From positions 3,823,480 to 3,887,479 of the forward strand of contig VZTJ01002441.1 in NCBI GenBank assembly GCA_013397795.1: 64,000 bases of DNA, in the 5' to 3' direction. Origin of the DNA: Orthonyx spaldingii (Eukaryota; Chordata; Aves; Passeriformes; Orthonychidae). Of the stretch, positions 40,801 through 53,100 are shown in pieces. The notes under the pieces were generated by a model that saw only the letters and a list, made by a program, of their open reading frames with translations, made no database searches and was not told the DNA's origin. The position numbers were made by a program, and so were the translations under genes. How positions within the stretch are numbered: the stretch's first letter is position 1; each line of letters starts with the position of its first letter.

Positions 40801-43800
40801 ACTCAGCTGAAGCCCCAGGGTGCTGGGTGCAGCCAGGACACAGCAGAGCTCCAGGGGTGATGTGGGGACCACTCAGTTAAGTGTCACTGCACACCCAGGG
40901 AGGGCTCACTTGGAGGATGCTGTGTGAACCCACAGCAGTGCTGGGTGAGCAGAGGCTGGCCATCCTGGGAGGCCGTGATCCATTCACCCCATTCCGCCTG
41001 CATCAGCAGGGACAGACTCAGCCACGCAGCCAGAGCTGCATTTGTGCACCTGAGAGCCCAAACTGAAAGGGAAAATAACAGCTCAGCCTCCAGGCAGAGC
41101 TTAGTAAATCCACCATGACTATAATAAACCCTACTGATTTGGTGCGAACTTGGAGTAACCCCAAATGCACAGGGGCAGTACAACAGAGTACAGCCCTGCC
41201 TGGGAGGCTTGGCTCCTCTCCTTCAGCACTCCTTGGGTCTCCACCAGCACAGCTTGAGGGGAGGACTTTTCTCTGGAAGCCTTTGCAAAGGGTGTGACTC
41301 CCACAGCTGGTTGGTTAGTGCTGCCCAGGGCTGTGCATGGCTTGTTCCCTCACCCCAGCAGAGAAAGGGCCATTCAGTCACCCATGGGCACAAAGAGCAC
41401 TTAGGAAAGTGGCTGAGGGTGTCAACTAAACAGCCAAAAACCTGCAATTCTTGTATTTGTAAGTGAGGTGAAGGTGAAGAAACTCATCTTAAACCCTTGC
41501 TGTGACGGGAGCCTGTCTGCAAAGATACACCCACTCTGCAGAGGATGGTCCCACAGCAAGAGAAACAGGCACACACGAGGGCTGCTTTGATTGTACTTTG
41601 ATTACTGCCTCTGCTTCGCTGCTTCCTCCCAAGTGCGTCGCTGCCAAGTCCCACAGCCACCTCTTCACTCCACTTCTGCTCTAATGCCTGAGAAAAAAAA
41701 AAAGCCACACTACATCCCCAGCATTTGACAGCTTCTTGGTCTGAAGTCAGGGGGGAAATTTTTTTGTGTTCAGCAAGGGTTTGTAAGGGTTTGTCACAAT
41801 CCTCCTCTGCTTCCCTGGGGAGAACCAGGGCCCTCGAGGGACCAACAGGACAAGCCCTGTCCTACAAGCCACATAAGCTGAGAGTCCAGTTTTCAGCCTC
41901 CATTTGATTTCTGCCACTTTTTTGTATCACAGCCTAACAAAAGTGATGGAACAGCACCATCATGGCCTTCAGGAGACATCTCCTTACCACTGCTCATTTG
42001 TAGACACAAAGAAATCCAAGGAGGGTAAGCCTGGGACTGTCTTTAGGGTTGCAGTTTCTCAAGCTCATCTGCAGGCAAACTGGGATTCCTTATTCTGTGT
42101 CCCTTTATGTTCCTCACACCCCAAACCCTGCTCAGCCCAGCTGCTGCCTGTGCCTTGCCTCAACCCAGCAGCAGAAAAGTGGCTTTTGTCCTACAACAGA
42201 GGGGATTTCTGCCTTGCACAGGTCTACCTGGAAATTCCAAAGAAGGTGCATTTTTCCCAGGATGTGGGAGAGCACTGCAAAGAGCTGCAGCTCTAAGTCG
42301 TCACAAAGGCTAACGAAAGGCAATGGACCAGTGTGTCCTGCCAATCCAGATAGAAAGGATACTGAGGGCACTGGCACTGCTTGGCAGCCTGCCATGAGGA
42401 ATAACTCTTCAAAAATAGAAGCACGCTAATCTGAGGAACCTGCTGGTATTGTCAATGACATTAATGAACTGTTTGGAAAACCAGAACAAACGCCTTGGCT
42501 TTTTGGGGCTGTGCCCCTTGTAATTTTCCACAGCAGCCGAAGAGTGCTTCAGCAGCAGCACAGTGCTCTTGGTGCTCTTGGTGCTCTCGGTGCTCTCCTG
42601 CTCCCCAGAGCAGAGCCAGGAGTCGGCTCTGGGGGGCTCCCACCAAGCCTGGCCCCTGTGCAGCAAAGCCTGGCCAGCCCTCAGGGAAGAGGCTCCCCAG
42701 AGCAATTTCCACTGGGAAACAAAGCCCATCAGGCCTACTCAGTGTGCCCAGGGGAGGGGAAAGCTCACTGTCTCCTCTTCCTTGTTTTCATTCTTGGTCT
42801 CAAGACCCGTCTGGGTTCTTTTTCACCACCATGGTCAGGACCCACAGGATGGCAAATTTCTCCCTGGCAGAAGGGCTTTGGATTCCACAGCTTTCTCACC
42901 ACTTCCCTCCTGCAGCAGCAGTCAGTAATCCTTCATTTTCATTGCCAACCATGACATCCACTCTTCGTGTACGCTCTAATCTAGGACAAGGTAGCGCAAC
43001 CTAAACTCAGGTTTCAATTAAAATTTTGAACAAAGCTTTTGTTATAGCTGGTTACCAAAAAGCAGGTAGAAAATCACCGTTGAAGACCAGAAAAGCTTGT
43101 GCTCCCATCCCAGCTAGGTGCCACTGTGTCTCTCATAAAAATAATACATGGTGGTCCAGTATGTCAGTTCTCAGAAAACTTCTTGTTGCTGCTCCTCCTG
43201 GTTGCTGCTCAAATTTTGCCTATTTTTTCACTTGATTGCAACGAAAACATTTGTGGCAATACTGTAAAATGTATCTATGGACTGCTTTCTTATAACCATC
43301 AGTAGTCCTTTAGTTTAAAGGCTGAAGGACACGGGGAGAAATGAAACTTAAAAGTCCTTTTCAGACTTCTTCCAGTTAGTTCTGTAATGAAGATGTATGG
43401 TACCATTCTGAAAACACACAAGTTCAAACTCCTCTAACTTAAAAGCTTGCTGCAGTGCCAAGAAGACAGCTGTATTCACAAAAAGTAAAGAGCACTCTTG
43501 TACTTCTGGACAGAAAAAAAGCTAAGATCTGCTAACCAAATACTGTAATTTAAAATTACAGGATCAGATTTTTTAAGGGTCTTAAACTCACGGTTACTAG
43601 AAGTGACATTGCCTACTTACAAAAAGCCAGTGACATTGAAGACTACTTCAGGGATTGTTTTTTTCTCCCTACTCTGAAGGCTGAAGCACAAAATGTTGGC
43701 AAGTGAGCAACCTTCTGCTTGGATTTTGCATCCAGCAGTAGAGAAGAAAAATGTTCTTACAAATGCAGGAAAATTAGTTTGGATAGTCACCAAAACCAGT

Positions 43801-44340
43801 CCAGAAATCGATGGAACTAATGATTTTGGTTATAAACCAGCTAGATCCCAAAGCCAACATCTCAGTAAAATAATATTTCCAATAGAAAGATGCTTCTTGC
43901 CACAGGTGGACTTCAACTTGCTCCCCTTGCAGCACTGATCACAGCTCTGCCATGGTGCATGAAGTGTTTGCCAGTGCCTGGAGCAGCAGGATCTGGATAC
44001 AGAAACATTCCCACCTCCCACCCACCACTACAACAAAGTCCAGGTAACACGGAGTCATCTCCACCCATCTTATGTTCCTGACAATGCAATTCATTAAAGC
44101 CATAGCTTATTGATTAGCTGGCAGGGTCTCTGCCACAACCTGTGCAAGCTGCCAGTCCCCACCTGGGCTCAGTCAGACAGGAACTATTTCTGCACTGGCA
44201 CAACTGCACAAATTAGCTCCTGACCACATTAGCTGTAAGAGCAGAGGGATTATCTATCATGGTCACACTTTATTGTAGAGACCTGAACTTTTCCATTTGA
44301 TTTTTCTGCTGCAGGGCAATAAACAACAGACTTTTCACAT
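40800..44340. other. Intergenic region between GINS3 and NDRG4, second half
   Basis: Composition changes from GC-rich to AT-rich at about 43.0 kb. A 9-bp repeat lies at 42.56 kb. No exon recognised. Confidence 0.6.
42563..42597. repeat. 9-bp tandem repeat (GTGCTCTTG)n
   Basis: About four imperfect copies of GTGCTCTTG/GTGCTCTCG. Confidence 0.85.
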
Positions 44341-44363
44341 TATGAGCATTCCCTTACAAAATA

Positions 44364-44369
44364 TTTATT
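44364..44369 (-). terminator. GINS3: GINS3 distal polyadenylation signal (candidate)
   Basis: AATAAA on the minus strand about 1.6 kb after the stop codon, followed within 40 bp by TGTGAAAAGTCTGTTG. Alternative to the proximal signal. Confidence 0.4.
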
Positions 44370-45698
44370 CAGGATAAAAATCCAGAAATGGACAACAGAC
44401 AAATGCATAAGCCATTATGTGCCATTAAGTCATTAAGTGCAGGGGCATTTCATCCTGCACATACTTAAAATACTTTGTCAGGCAAGCTTCCAGTTAGTCT
44501 CCTGTGGCAGGACAGCTGGCCCTGTGCAGCTGAGGGGGAGGCACCACCACAGTTGTGAAGGCACAACTCTGTCCCCTCTCACCACGCCCTCAGCCTGATC
44601 TTGAACAGCTCTGGCCAGGGAATGGCCCTTTGTACTCCAGGTCTTGTTTCAAGCATCCAATATCCAGGTGCACCTGCAAGTCCAGTAACAGCTCCTCTGA
44701 GACTTGGATCTTGCTGTCACCTCCCAGGGACTCCCACAGAAGTGGAAGTGCTCAGTAGCATCAGGATCTGACTCCTCTGCTTAGGTTCTTCACAAGGTCC
44801 CCCTTCTAGTGAGGTGTAGAAGCACCTGTAAGATGTCTTACACAAAGGACAACCATGCTGATGACTGCAGGAACCAAGTCCTACAGAGACAACCATGTTT
44901 TCTGTCTCCAGTCCAATGGGACTTGAGATGATCTAGTTTTAAGGGCATCCACAGGGGATGAAAGTCACTGTGCTGTTTAGCAAGCCCCAAATCCAGTCAC
45001 TCCTACTGGCAAGGATGACATTTACTAGGATCATTTTGCTAGATTCATTTAGATGGATCAGAAGGAAGGAAACTCAGTGCATTTGCTCTGTCCCTTCTAC
45101 TAACCAAATTTAGAAATCAGAAGAATTTCTCATGGAGAAACAAGTATCTCAAAGGTTGATAACAGGGCAGAGTTTCCATTAAGGTTTCTGCTTTTGATCT
45201 GGTCCAGACTTTACTCTTTGCTGCCTTCTGTTTCCTCCTCTGTAAAACACCCATCACAGAGACACACCCAGCACAAAAGCCACAGGCATCAAACAAGAAT
45301 ACTCTACTGCACAGCACCAAGGTCATAAGGGCCAAAAAGGGAGAGAGGGGACAAGGCAGCACAAGACCTGTGCAGCCACTTGCTATGTGGGTTTGAGGAG
45401 GAATTTCTCTCCAGGGCACTGGCACTCTGTACAGAAGTCAGCAAAGAAAAACATTCATGCCTCACAAAGAGCACCTATTCCACCTAAGTGTATAAGAAAT
45501 GAAAAAAAATTAATGCTGTTATCACATTTTTTCCACATCACTGGGGCTCTCTAAAGAACAGGGAACCTGGAAACAGCTGTTCATAAAATCAACAGCTGTT
45601 TCCAGGAGGTTGGGATGGGAAGGGCAAGATGAAATACATAAATTGCACTTTTTTCCAGATCTGGTATTGTAAATATCAATTTGGAACAGTAATTAATA

Positions 45699-45704
45699 TT
45701 TATT
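45699..45704 (-). terminator. GINS3: GINS3 proximal polyadenylation signal
   Basis: AATAAA on the minus strand, 291 bp after the stop codon; the closest canonical hexamer. Confidence 0.5.
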
Positions 45705-45994
45705 ACCCTCTTAGAAAATCCTCTCATAGCTTTTCAGCCACCTAGCAAACACTTTAGCTGCAACTCCTCAGGAGTGCTATGAGTAAGCTGTAAGGCTGTT
45801 CAGTGGTGTGATCTATTTTTTATACCCTTGCCTTCTGCCTTCAAAATTTTCACTGGTCTTATCCAAAGCTGTTACAGAGAAGAATTCCCATTAATGGACA
45901 GGGAGCCTGTCTTTCCCTAAACTAATTCATTTTTCCCTTCTACAGTAGGCTGTAAATCTGTGTTCCCTACTGCAACTTCACGTTCTTCAGGCTT

Positions 45995-46225
45995 TCAACC
46001 ATCCACTTCTGTGAGCTTTCTCTTCCCATAGTTCTGCACCAGACTGGAAGCTGTGATTTGAGAAGCCTGTCCCTTTTCCCAGCACTGGAAGTCATTCAGC
46101 CCTTTCTGGCCCACTTGAAAGAGAGCCCTTTCCAGCTCATCCAGCCGGGCCACCAGCGCGGACGTGTCCTCGTTGTAGGCGTTCTGAGAGGAGTCCATGA
46201 TGCGGCGGAAACGGGCAATGAACGT
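45995..46225 (-). CDS. GINS3: GINS3 coding exon 3
   Basis: Acceptor CCTTCAG, 76 codons plus TGA. It runs from TFIARFRRIMDSSQNAYNED through KGLNDFQCWEKGQASQI to KRKLTEVDG. This is the most conserved part of PSF3. Confidence 0.97.
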   Translation of the reverse strand, partial: TFIARFRRIMDSSQNAYNEDTSALVARLDELERALFQVGQKGLNDFQCWEKGQASQITASSLVQNYGKRKLTEVDG

Positions 46226-49200
46226 CTGAAGGAAACAAACACAGTCACTGGCAGGTCACACAGAGCCACCCCGAGCTCAAACCCAGAGGCCTGAGCCTTC
46301 AAGGCTGAAAAGCCAAAAGGTTTAGGCTCCTGTTCACAACCAGCCAAGGGTGTGCAACCAGCCCAGCACTTGTTAAGCTCGGCTACAAAGACAAAAGCAC
46401 TTCATGCCTGAGCTGGGACATCAAATGCCTGATACTGGACGGGAAGCAAACACAGAACTGGCTTTTGGCTGCTTCCTCACAACAGGCTTGTGGAGAACCA
46501 CAGGATACAACACAATTGTGATCTACTCCATCTCACTTCTCAAGCAATCGTTGCTTTAGAGCAGGAGGAATGAATCTCGTGCCCCAGCAGCTGCTGCAGG
46601 AACGTACAAGCTGCAAGTTGTGAATGTCCTGGAAGTTAAGCCAATCTGCTGCTGAAAAGCATTCAGTATGCTAGAAAAACACTTAACCATGGAAATGGTG
46701 AAAAATCAAACCAATCTACAACTTATAAATAGCATTTTGAAAAGCTAAGCAACAAGACTTATTTGAGGATTTTTATTTCCCTCTCTATCTTTGCCTTTGG
46801 GAATCATAAAAAAAAGGGTCAAAACTCTTTGAAAACTATGCTTTGTTATTTCAGAAGCTGCTTTTAGAAACGTCAAAACTTATAGGATAAATATATTATA
46901 AATTAATAACTGTCATTTTGACTTTGTCACCAAACAGTTACTCTTCCTGTTCATAGTTGCAGAATATTTTGGAGCAGGTTTTAAAGTCAGCACAATACCC
47001 CTCTTGTTTGCTTTTGAAAACAGAAATCAAACCTGGCGTGCTTTGATTTTTCTGTCAATAAGTAATGAGTTCTACTGTGGCTTTTTTCCCTAAGATGTCC
47101 ATTAGCAGAAAGAGAAAAGACAAAGAAAGGCATGGGTACATCCTCAATGCACAAAGCACATGTTCAGTGGACAACTCCAAGAAAGCAGCAGCATTTTAAA
47201 GCCTCTCTGCATCAGCCTTAATGTAAAGCACAGAGAAAGGAAAAAAAAATGCAATAAAAATCATCCCAGCCCACTTAGAGACCTGGCTGAAGAGATCTCA
47301 GAGCTGTTAGTGGTTATGTTTAAAAGCTCTAAAAGACTGAAGTTCGGAAACAGACAAAGATGACATCTATCTTTTAACAGAGAAAGGGAAGATGAAGAGG
47401 GAGAAAGGAAGAGCCAGGGAATTATAAATCCATCAGCATCAATTCCTGGAAGCACACTGGAACGAAGAAGCAACAGAGAAACTTCTGCAAGAGAATAAAA
47501 GAGTAACAGCCATGACGGACTTGCCAAGAACAAACTCCCAGAGCCCAGCCTGGTTTCCTGCTAGGGCAGGATGCCAGGCCTTGCACAGGGAGGAAAAGCA
47601 GCAGAGGGGTGTCTGTCAGGGGGCATTCTTGGAAGATTTAGCTGGACCACCCATAGACTGTCAGGAGAGACAGCCATCACCCACAGCTCCTGTCAGGAGG
47701 CAAGAACACACTGAGTGGAGTTCCATGGGGGTCTCTGTGGAACCAAGTACTGTTTGAGACATTAATTAATGAGCTTGCTAAAGGAATAGAAGCTGCACTT
47801 ATTAAATCAGCAAGCAACATGCAGGAGAAGGAGAAGGGATGACTAGAGGCATGTTGGGGAGCAGAAGTCTTAATCTCTAACAATCCTGACAAATTAGAAA
47901 GATGGCGTGAAAACAATAGAATGTCATTTACCCAGGACAAACAGAAGGTTTTACATTAAGACAGAAATAGCAAAAAGTCAGGAAATTATTTGTTTGCAGA
48001 TGCAACCTGTACCATCTCACTGTGCACTGCAAACCAAACACAGACCCATGTGACTGCATCGTGACAAACCAAATGCTGCACCACCATGTGCCAAGAGCAT
48101 CAGAGCCACCACAAAACTCACAAAGTAATCCTTTTGTTTCTGTCAGCACAAGTCCTGAGCATGAGACTGCAGTGCTGCTCAGGGCACGGCACGGTGGATG
48201 CAGATCCACTGGAGAGACACCAGCAGTGCACAATGAGAGCAATCAGAGGTCAGGAAGCATGACCCTTAGAGAGATATCAAATGAACTGGGACTTCTGCAG
48301 GAAGGAAGAGAATAATCTGTCCTCAGCATTGACTTTGTATGAGACAAACAGAACAGAGCTTGTATTGCTGTGAAGGAGCTTTGGTTCAGACATTAGAGCA
48401 AACCTCCTAAAGTGAGGCTGGCGAGGCACTGGAAGAGATTGCCCAGAGCAGTGAGGTCTGAGCGTTAGAGAGATTTAGAAACAGGTAAAGTTAAATAATC
48501 TCACATCTCCTCTAGTCCTGTTTTACAGGATTTTATGAAATACTATAATTTACAGTGCAGAAACGCCAAGCTAAAATTACACTGCTGGATGCACACTGGA
48601 GGCTTCCAGCACCAGCCTGTGCAGTTGCCAAGAGGGTCATCTATATTCAATCCAGAAGTCATTTGGATCAAACCAGGATATTTTTCCTGAAGACTGCTGA
48701 GCAGCTGGAAACAAAAGGAAGACAGAAAAATGCAAACCCAAATTTCAAGACCTGGTTCTGATACTTGCCTGCAGGATAGTCTGAGCTATCTCAGGATTCT
48801 CTGGATTCTCAAAATTCAGGAGCTGTGAGCCAAATCCATAGTAGTAGGGCCCCATTTTATGCAGATCAACCACATTGGCATCAGCACTGAACACGGTCCT
48901 CCAGGCTTCCTTGTAAATCTTTGGCAGTTCCACAGAGATGATTCTCCTTTTGCTGTCATGCAGCCCTTTGGCAAGCCACAGTGGGATTTCCAGCTTTGAT
49001 CCCTGGAGGAGTGAGAGGAACCAAAGGTTATCCTTGCCACGAAAGTACACCTGAAGCAGCCATAAAGACAGAGAGTGAACTTTGTTAATGAAGACTCAGC
49101 ATTACAAAAAGTCATTTTTGTTTTCAGAACAGTCTTTTGTGACTGCAGCGTAAACCAGACACACTTTGGGGGTGTTGTTACTGCCAGACTCTGAAAGCGG

Positions 49201-49651
49201 ACTTTTTATTGATGCTCTATGATTTAATAAATGTCAGATTATGAACCAGCAAGAGAAAGAGAAAAAACCAAAGCAAAAGTAACTTTTGAGAAAGTAGCGG
49301 GGAGCATCACTGCAGTGCCCACGCACAGGGGGCAGCCGGGCCTGGGAGGCGCGACAGGAGGTGGGGGCGAGGCGGCGGCCCCGGGGCACAGCACCCTGCG
49401 CCCCGCCCCGTCCCGGGAGCGACGGTCCCGCATCCCGTGTGTGCCCCGTGTGTGCCCCGAGTCCCCTCCCCCGTTACCTCCGGGACGGACTCGGCGCTGC
49501 CGCTGCCCTGCCCCAGCAGCACGGCCAGGCGCGGCAGCGCGCTCTCGGCGCGCCCCGGCAGCTTCTCCTGCGACATCAGGATGTCGTCCAGCGAGAGGAA
49601 ATTCTCCTCCATGCCCAGCCCGGGGCCCACCGGGAAATACGCCTCGGCCAT
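45995..49651 (-). CDS. GINS3: GINS3, DNA replication complex GINS protein PSF3
   Basis: Three exons (49651..49478, 49002..48769, 46225..45995) join in phase 0 to give 212 aa, close to the 216 aa of the human protein as I recall it. GINS (SLD5, PSF1, PSF2, PSF3) binds MCM2-7 and CDC45 to form the CMG replicative helicase in the nucleus. The N-terminal part (ENFLSLDDILMSQEKLP) belongs to the small B domain, followed by the helical A domain (GSKLEIPLWLAKGL through FQCWEKGQASQITASSLVQN). The region PRLAVLLGQGSGSAESVPE at the end of exon 1 is the variable loop and is shorter than in human. Complete and apparently intact. The second intron has a probable GC donor. Confidence 0.97.
46226..48768 (-). 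other. GINS3: GINS3 intron 2
   Basis: A 2,543-bp intron, about 1.1 kb of which is an old CR1 element in the opposite orientation to the gene. The rest is AT-rich unique sequence. Confidence 0.92.
47340..48490 (+). repeat. Ancient, diverged CR1-family LINE
   Basis: Old CR1 landmarks appear in order on the plus strand: AGCCAGGGAATTATAAATCC near 47413, ATTAATTAATGAGCTTGCTA near 47761, a decayed CAGCAAGCAACAT block, AGAAAGATGGCGTGAAAACA near 47896, and GGCACTGGAAGAGATTGCCC near 48425. Together these span much of the reverse-transcriptase 3' half and the 3' UTR. There are many stops, so it is inactive. It is antisense to GINS3 within intron 2. Confidence 0.75.
48769..49002 (-). CDS. GINS3: GINS3 coding exon 2 (GC donor)
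   Basis: 234 bp, 78 codons, from GSKLEIPLWLAKGLHDSKRR to NPEIAQTILQ. Acceptor CTCCAG. The 3' boundary is CAG followed by GCAAGT. Phase 0 at this point gives TILQ joined to TFIARF, matching the human LLQTFIGRF. Using the next GT, 4 bp on, would shift the frame. Confidence 0.94.
49003..49477 (-). other. GINS3: GINS3 intron 1
   Basis: A 475-bp GT-AG intron. The half next to exon 1 is GC-rich CpG-island sequence and the rest is AT-rich. Nothing else is seen. Confidence 0.93.
49478..49651 (-). CDS. GINS3: GINS3 coding exon 1
   Basis: ATG at 49651..49649, 58 codons, donor GTAACG. It begins MAEAYFPVGPGLGMEENFLS and ends SAESVPE. The ATG gives the family N-terminus (human MSEAYF) and no upstream in-frame ATG is better placed. 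Confidence 0.96.
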
Positions 49652-49702
49652 GGCCGGGCGCGGCTCCCGCCAGCCCGTGAGGCACCGCCCGCCGCCGCCA
49701 CC

Positions 49703-49712
49703 GCGCGTGCGC
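49703..49712 (-). promoter_or_regulatory. NRF1-type site upstream of GINS3
   Basis: GCGCACGCGC in gene sense, matching the GCGCAnGCGC palindromic NRF1 core, 52 bp upstream of the ATG. NRF1 sites are common in promoters of replication and mitochondrial genes. Inferred from motif and position. Confidence 0.55.
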
Positions 49713-49943
49713 CGGGCCCGCCCCGGCTCAGGGCGGCTGAGGGGCGGATCGGGACCGGGAGCGGGACCGTGCCACCGGCGGGGCTCTACAGTCGGTCCCG
49801 TCCGTCCCCCCGCGTACCAGCCCGGCCGAGCCGCAGAGCTGCGAGAAAGGGGGGTCTCGGAGTCGTAGCAGACCAGGACAGGGGGGATGGACTCGCACTG
49901 AGATTGGGTGTTGCGGGGAAATTCCTCGCTATGAGGGCGGTGC

Positions 49944-50108
49944 TCAGAGGTTGCTCAGAGAAGCTGTGGCTGCCCCATCCCTGGAAGTGTCCAAGGCCCG
50001 GTTGGATGGGGCTTGGAGCAACCTGGGCTGGTCAAGGTGTCCCTGCCAAGGCAGGGGGTGGAACAGGACGGGCACCAAGGTCCTTTCCCACACAAACCAT
50101 TCCACAGC
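49944..50108 (+). repeat. CR1 LINE 3'-end fragment
   Basis: CATCCCTGGAAGTGTCCAAG, CCGGTTGGATGGGGCTTGGA, and the end AAGGTCCTTTCCCACACAAA then CCATTCC form a typical CR1 3' end, sense on the plus strand, directly upstream of the GINS3 CpG island. Confidence 0.9.
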
Positions 50109-53100
50109 CGCCCTGTCCCCTGCGCCCCGCGGCGCTGAGGGCGCTGCGCTAGCGCGGGGCTGGTCCCTCAGAGCGGCTGTTCCAAAGGCGGGGATGTTTC
50201 CCTGCGGATAAAACACCTTCATCCGCACCCGCCGCGCAGTTCGCGGAAAGCCGAGGGAATGCTGCCCGTGTGGCTGGGCGTGCCCGTGTTTCTCCTTGGC
50301 AGTTAAGGACGTGGCTCGTCCTGCAGAGCACATGATCAGGCTGATGGATGTGGCTGTGCTGAGCAGGCAGAAGGCAGTGCAAACGAGCTGTGTATACCTT
50401 GGGTTTCAAGGGGAGGCTACAACCCAAAGTGATTTATTTTAGCACTGTAATATAAATAATCAAGCCCTGTTTTGATGGCAGAATCAAATACCCTGTGCTA
50501 AATTCTGGGTTATCCCCCATTTTGATCAGAATTTCACTTCATTTTACCTGACCTTGTGCTTTTTTTGCTCATTGTTACGTTGTTTAAAAAATTGTTCATT
50601 TTTCATCAGATTAAAATTTTCTTGCTATTCCCTGAGCTGTATATGCTGAAAACATTACTTTTTCTATAGACAGTGGTCTATAAAATAGCATTTAAACAAT
50701 CTAGTAAATATTTCAGTCTTTGTTCTGGTGAGGAAGGAAAATAAACAGTTGAGCAGAGTTGAAACACCTGACAATTTCCCTGAGAAGTAATCATGGTGTT
50801 ATTTATAGGGGGTTTGATGATTTTTTTAATGACATTTTCAGTCCATGACTAAGGCGTAACCCAATGCATCTTTAATCATCTTTTAATTCTTATGACCTCA
50901 GCATTCTTCCTGCTGCTGTTTGCTCAAGCTGGATCCACTGTGATTTGTTATTTTTTTGTCATCATTAATTAGCATTCTGGTATTTTAACATCTTCGGCAA
51001 AGTCAGACCCATGCTAAATAATAAAATTTGAACCATTTTATTAAATCTTGTGCTGTTTTATTTCATACTGAGAAAAACAAAGCACAGACAGTGTGAGCTG
51101 AGACCTCAGGATGATGTGCTTCCGTCACTTCCACGTCCCCTGGGTACCATGGCAGTCTGTGCTATAAAAATCCAGCCAACAAAGAAATGGTGAGAATCTG
51201 TGAGCAGAAGAAATGTACCCATGTGTGTTTGTCAGTGACAAACACGCCCACACACTGCTGATTCCAGAGTCCCCTTTCCCCGTTAGTCAGGTACATTAAA
51301 TACTGACAGCAGCTGTAAAGGCAGTGCATGCCCCCAAAGAGAGATTTAATGTATAGGTCATTGCTTGTAAGATGCTGGATTTTTATCTATGGCATAGAAA
51401 ACAGATATTATATTAAATTTAGCAACACTAACTATTGTCCTGTATTGTTTTCTGGATTTTTTTTTTTTTTTTTTTTTAATGAGAGATTAAGACTCTCTCT
51501 GTTTGGAAAATAAATCCTTCTATCTGTGCACATTTTCCAGATGAGTTGCAGGGAAATTTCTGAAAGCTTTTTCTAAAGGACAGTTCTGATAAAATTATGA
51601 TTTGCTGAATTGGATTAGTAAAAATACTCCCTGCTTAATGAGGTTTAGGAAACAAATCTCTCGGCTAAATATGAAAGTGTGCACTGTGCAAGTGAGAAGA
51701 GAGAACTATGCAAATGGAATATGCTTTTTCCAGGGTGCAGAGCTAAGACATCTGGAAAAAGAAGAAAGAAAAGCACAGTTTCCCTGTGTCCTGAGATGCC
51801 TCAGCCTCCAGTGTGTGATACAGAAATAAGCACAGGGGTGCAGAAAGCCTGAAGTGCTGGGTAAAGCTGAAGAACACAAGAGGGAAAGATGTTTACACTC
51901 ACTATAAAATCAGTTGAAGAATACTTCTTTTGTGAGGTTTTTAAAGAATAATGAGTTTGGTAGATAAAATTATGTCACCCCTTTTTGTACTATGCCTTCT
52001 CATCCTGAGAAAGGTACTAGGCAGGTTCTTATTCTTTAATACTTGTGTGTGAATCTTAGTGTAAAAATATGCATAACGAGCCCAGCATCCTAAACCATAT
52101 TATGATTCCAAAAACATGATTTCAAGACCTTCCTGGAGGAAAAGGAATGTCTTGTGCCATGACTGATATATGCCAAAAACTGAGTAGTGACAGAGCAAAG
52201 TGTTACAGAATTAAGGTTGAGCTGTAATGAATAAAACTCAAATTACTTCAAGGTACAGTAGATAAATCAGAGGATTGCAAAGTACGGGAAAGAGTAAAAT
52301 CTTAGAAATCGAGGAACAGCTGTTACATCTGATGTATGTACTTCTTAAATCTTGAATACCACAGAATTCAGCCATTTTAATATTGTGGGAGCAAGGTTTT
52401 GTTACCTGCTTCTCCCCGGGCCTTTGATCAGAGCAGGCCATGTCTGTGTGCGTTGCAGTGTCTGAGTTGTGTCACGTCAGCGTGTGCATGTGAGGCGATG
52501 GCAGAGGCAGCTGATAGAGCCATCCTGGCTAATCTAAATAACATTAAATACGCGAAGTAAGTCAGCTGAAAGAGCTGCAGGATGCTGATGAGAGAAGGAA
52601 GTACCTCTCCCTGTGGCCTCTCCTTACCTTACTTTTTAAGGTCAGAGTGGGAGAGGAATCACCAGTCTCTACATACTGCACAAAACCACAGCAGAAATTA
52701 CGGTTAATCTTGAGTCTTCTTCCCCTCTGAGGTAGAGAGGATTATAGAATGATTTGCTTTTCTTATTTGCATTTGTTATCCAGCAATCAGAAACGCTGGC
52801 AGAGTTTATTGCTGCCTTCACATCCCTAGATGAGACAACTGACGAGCCAGACTTTCGCTGTCTAACCCTGGCCGAAGGATCCTGAGCAGAACCCGGGCGT
52901 GTGGTGCTCACACTCCTGAGAGCAGAGCTGGTGGGAGGTAGCACACGCTGTAACACACATCCCTCACCCACAGCCCCGGGCGGAACGTCTGAGTCACTTC
53001 AGCTACTTATTTACTAAGTAGCTGATGCTACTTAGCTACTCCTTTCCCTCCTGGAACTTACACTCAACGAATTTGCATTTCCTAATCAGTTCACTTGCCT

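Larger units (their letters stand above)
44345..45994 (-). other. GINS3: GINS3 3' UTR, end uncertain
   Basis: After the TGA at 45997..45995 the first AATAAA in gene sense is at 45704..45699. A further candidate at 44369..44364 is followed by T/G-rich sequence. The transcript may end near 45.68 or 44.34 kb, or use both. No other gene feature is seen here. Confidence 0.5.
49300..49860 (-). promoter_or_regulatory. GINS3: GINS3 CpG-island promoter region
   Basis: A CpG-dense block spans exon 1 and about 200 bp upstream, with GC boxes (CCCGCCCCGG near 49717) and an NRF1 site. There is no TATA box. This is typical of a replication housekeeping gene. Confidence 0.75.

Noticed and set aside
48764..48772. 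Canonical GT donor just downstream of the GINS3 exon 2 end
   Set aside because: Using it adds 4 nt and shifts exon 3 out of frame, losing the conserved TFIARFRRIMDSSQNAYNED block.
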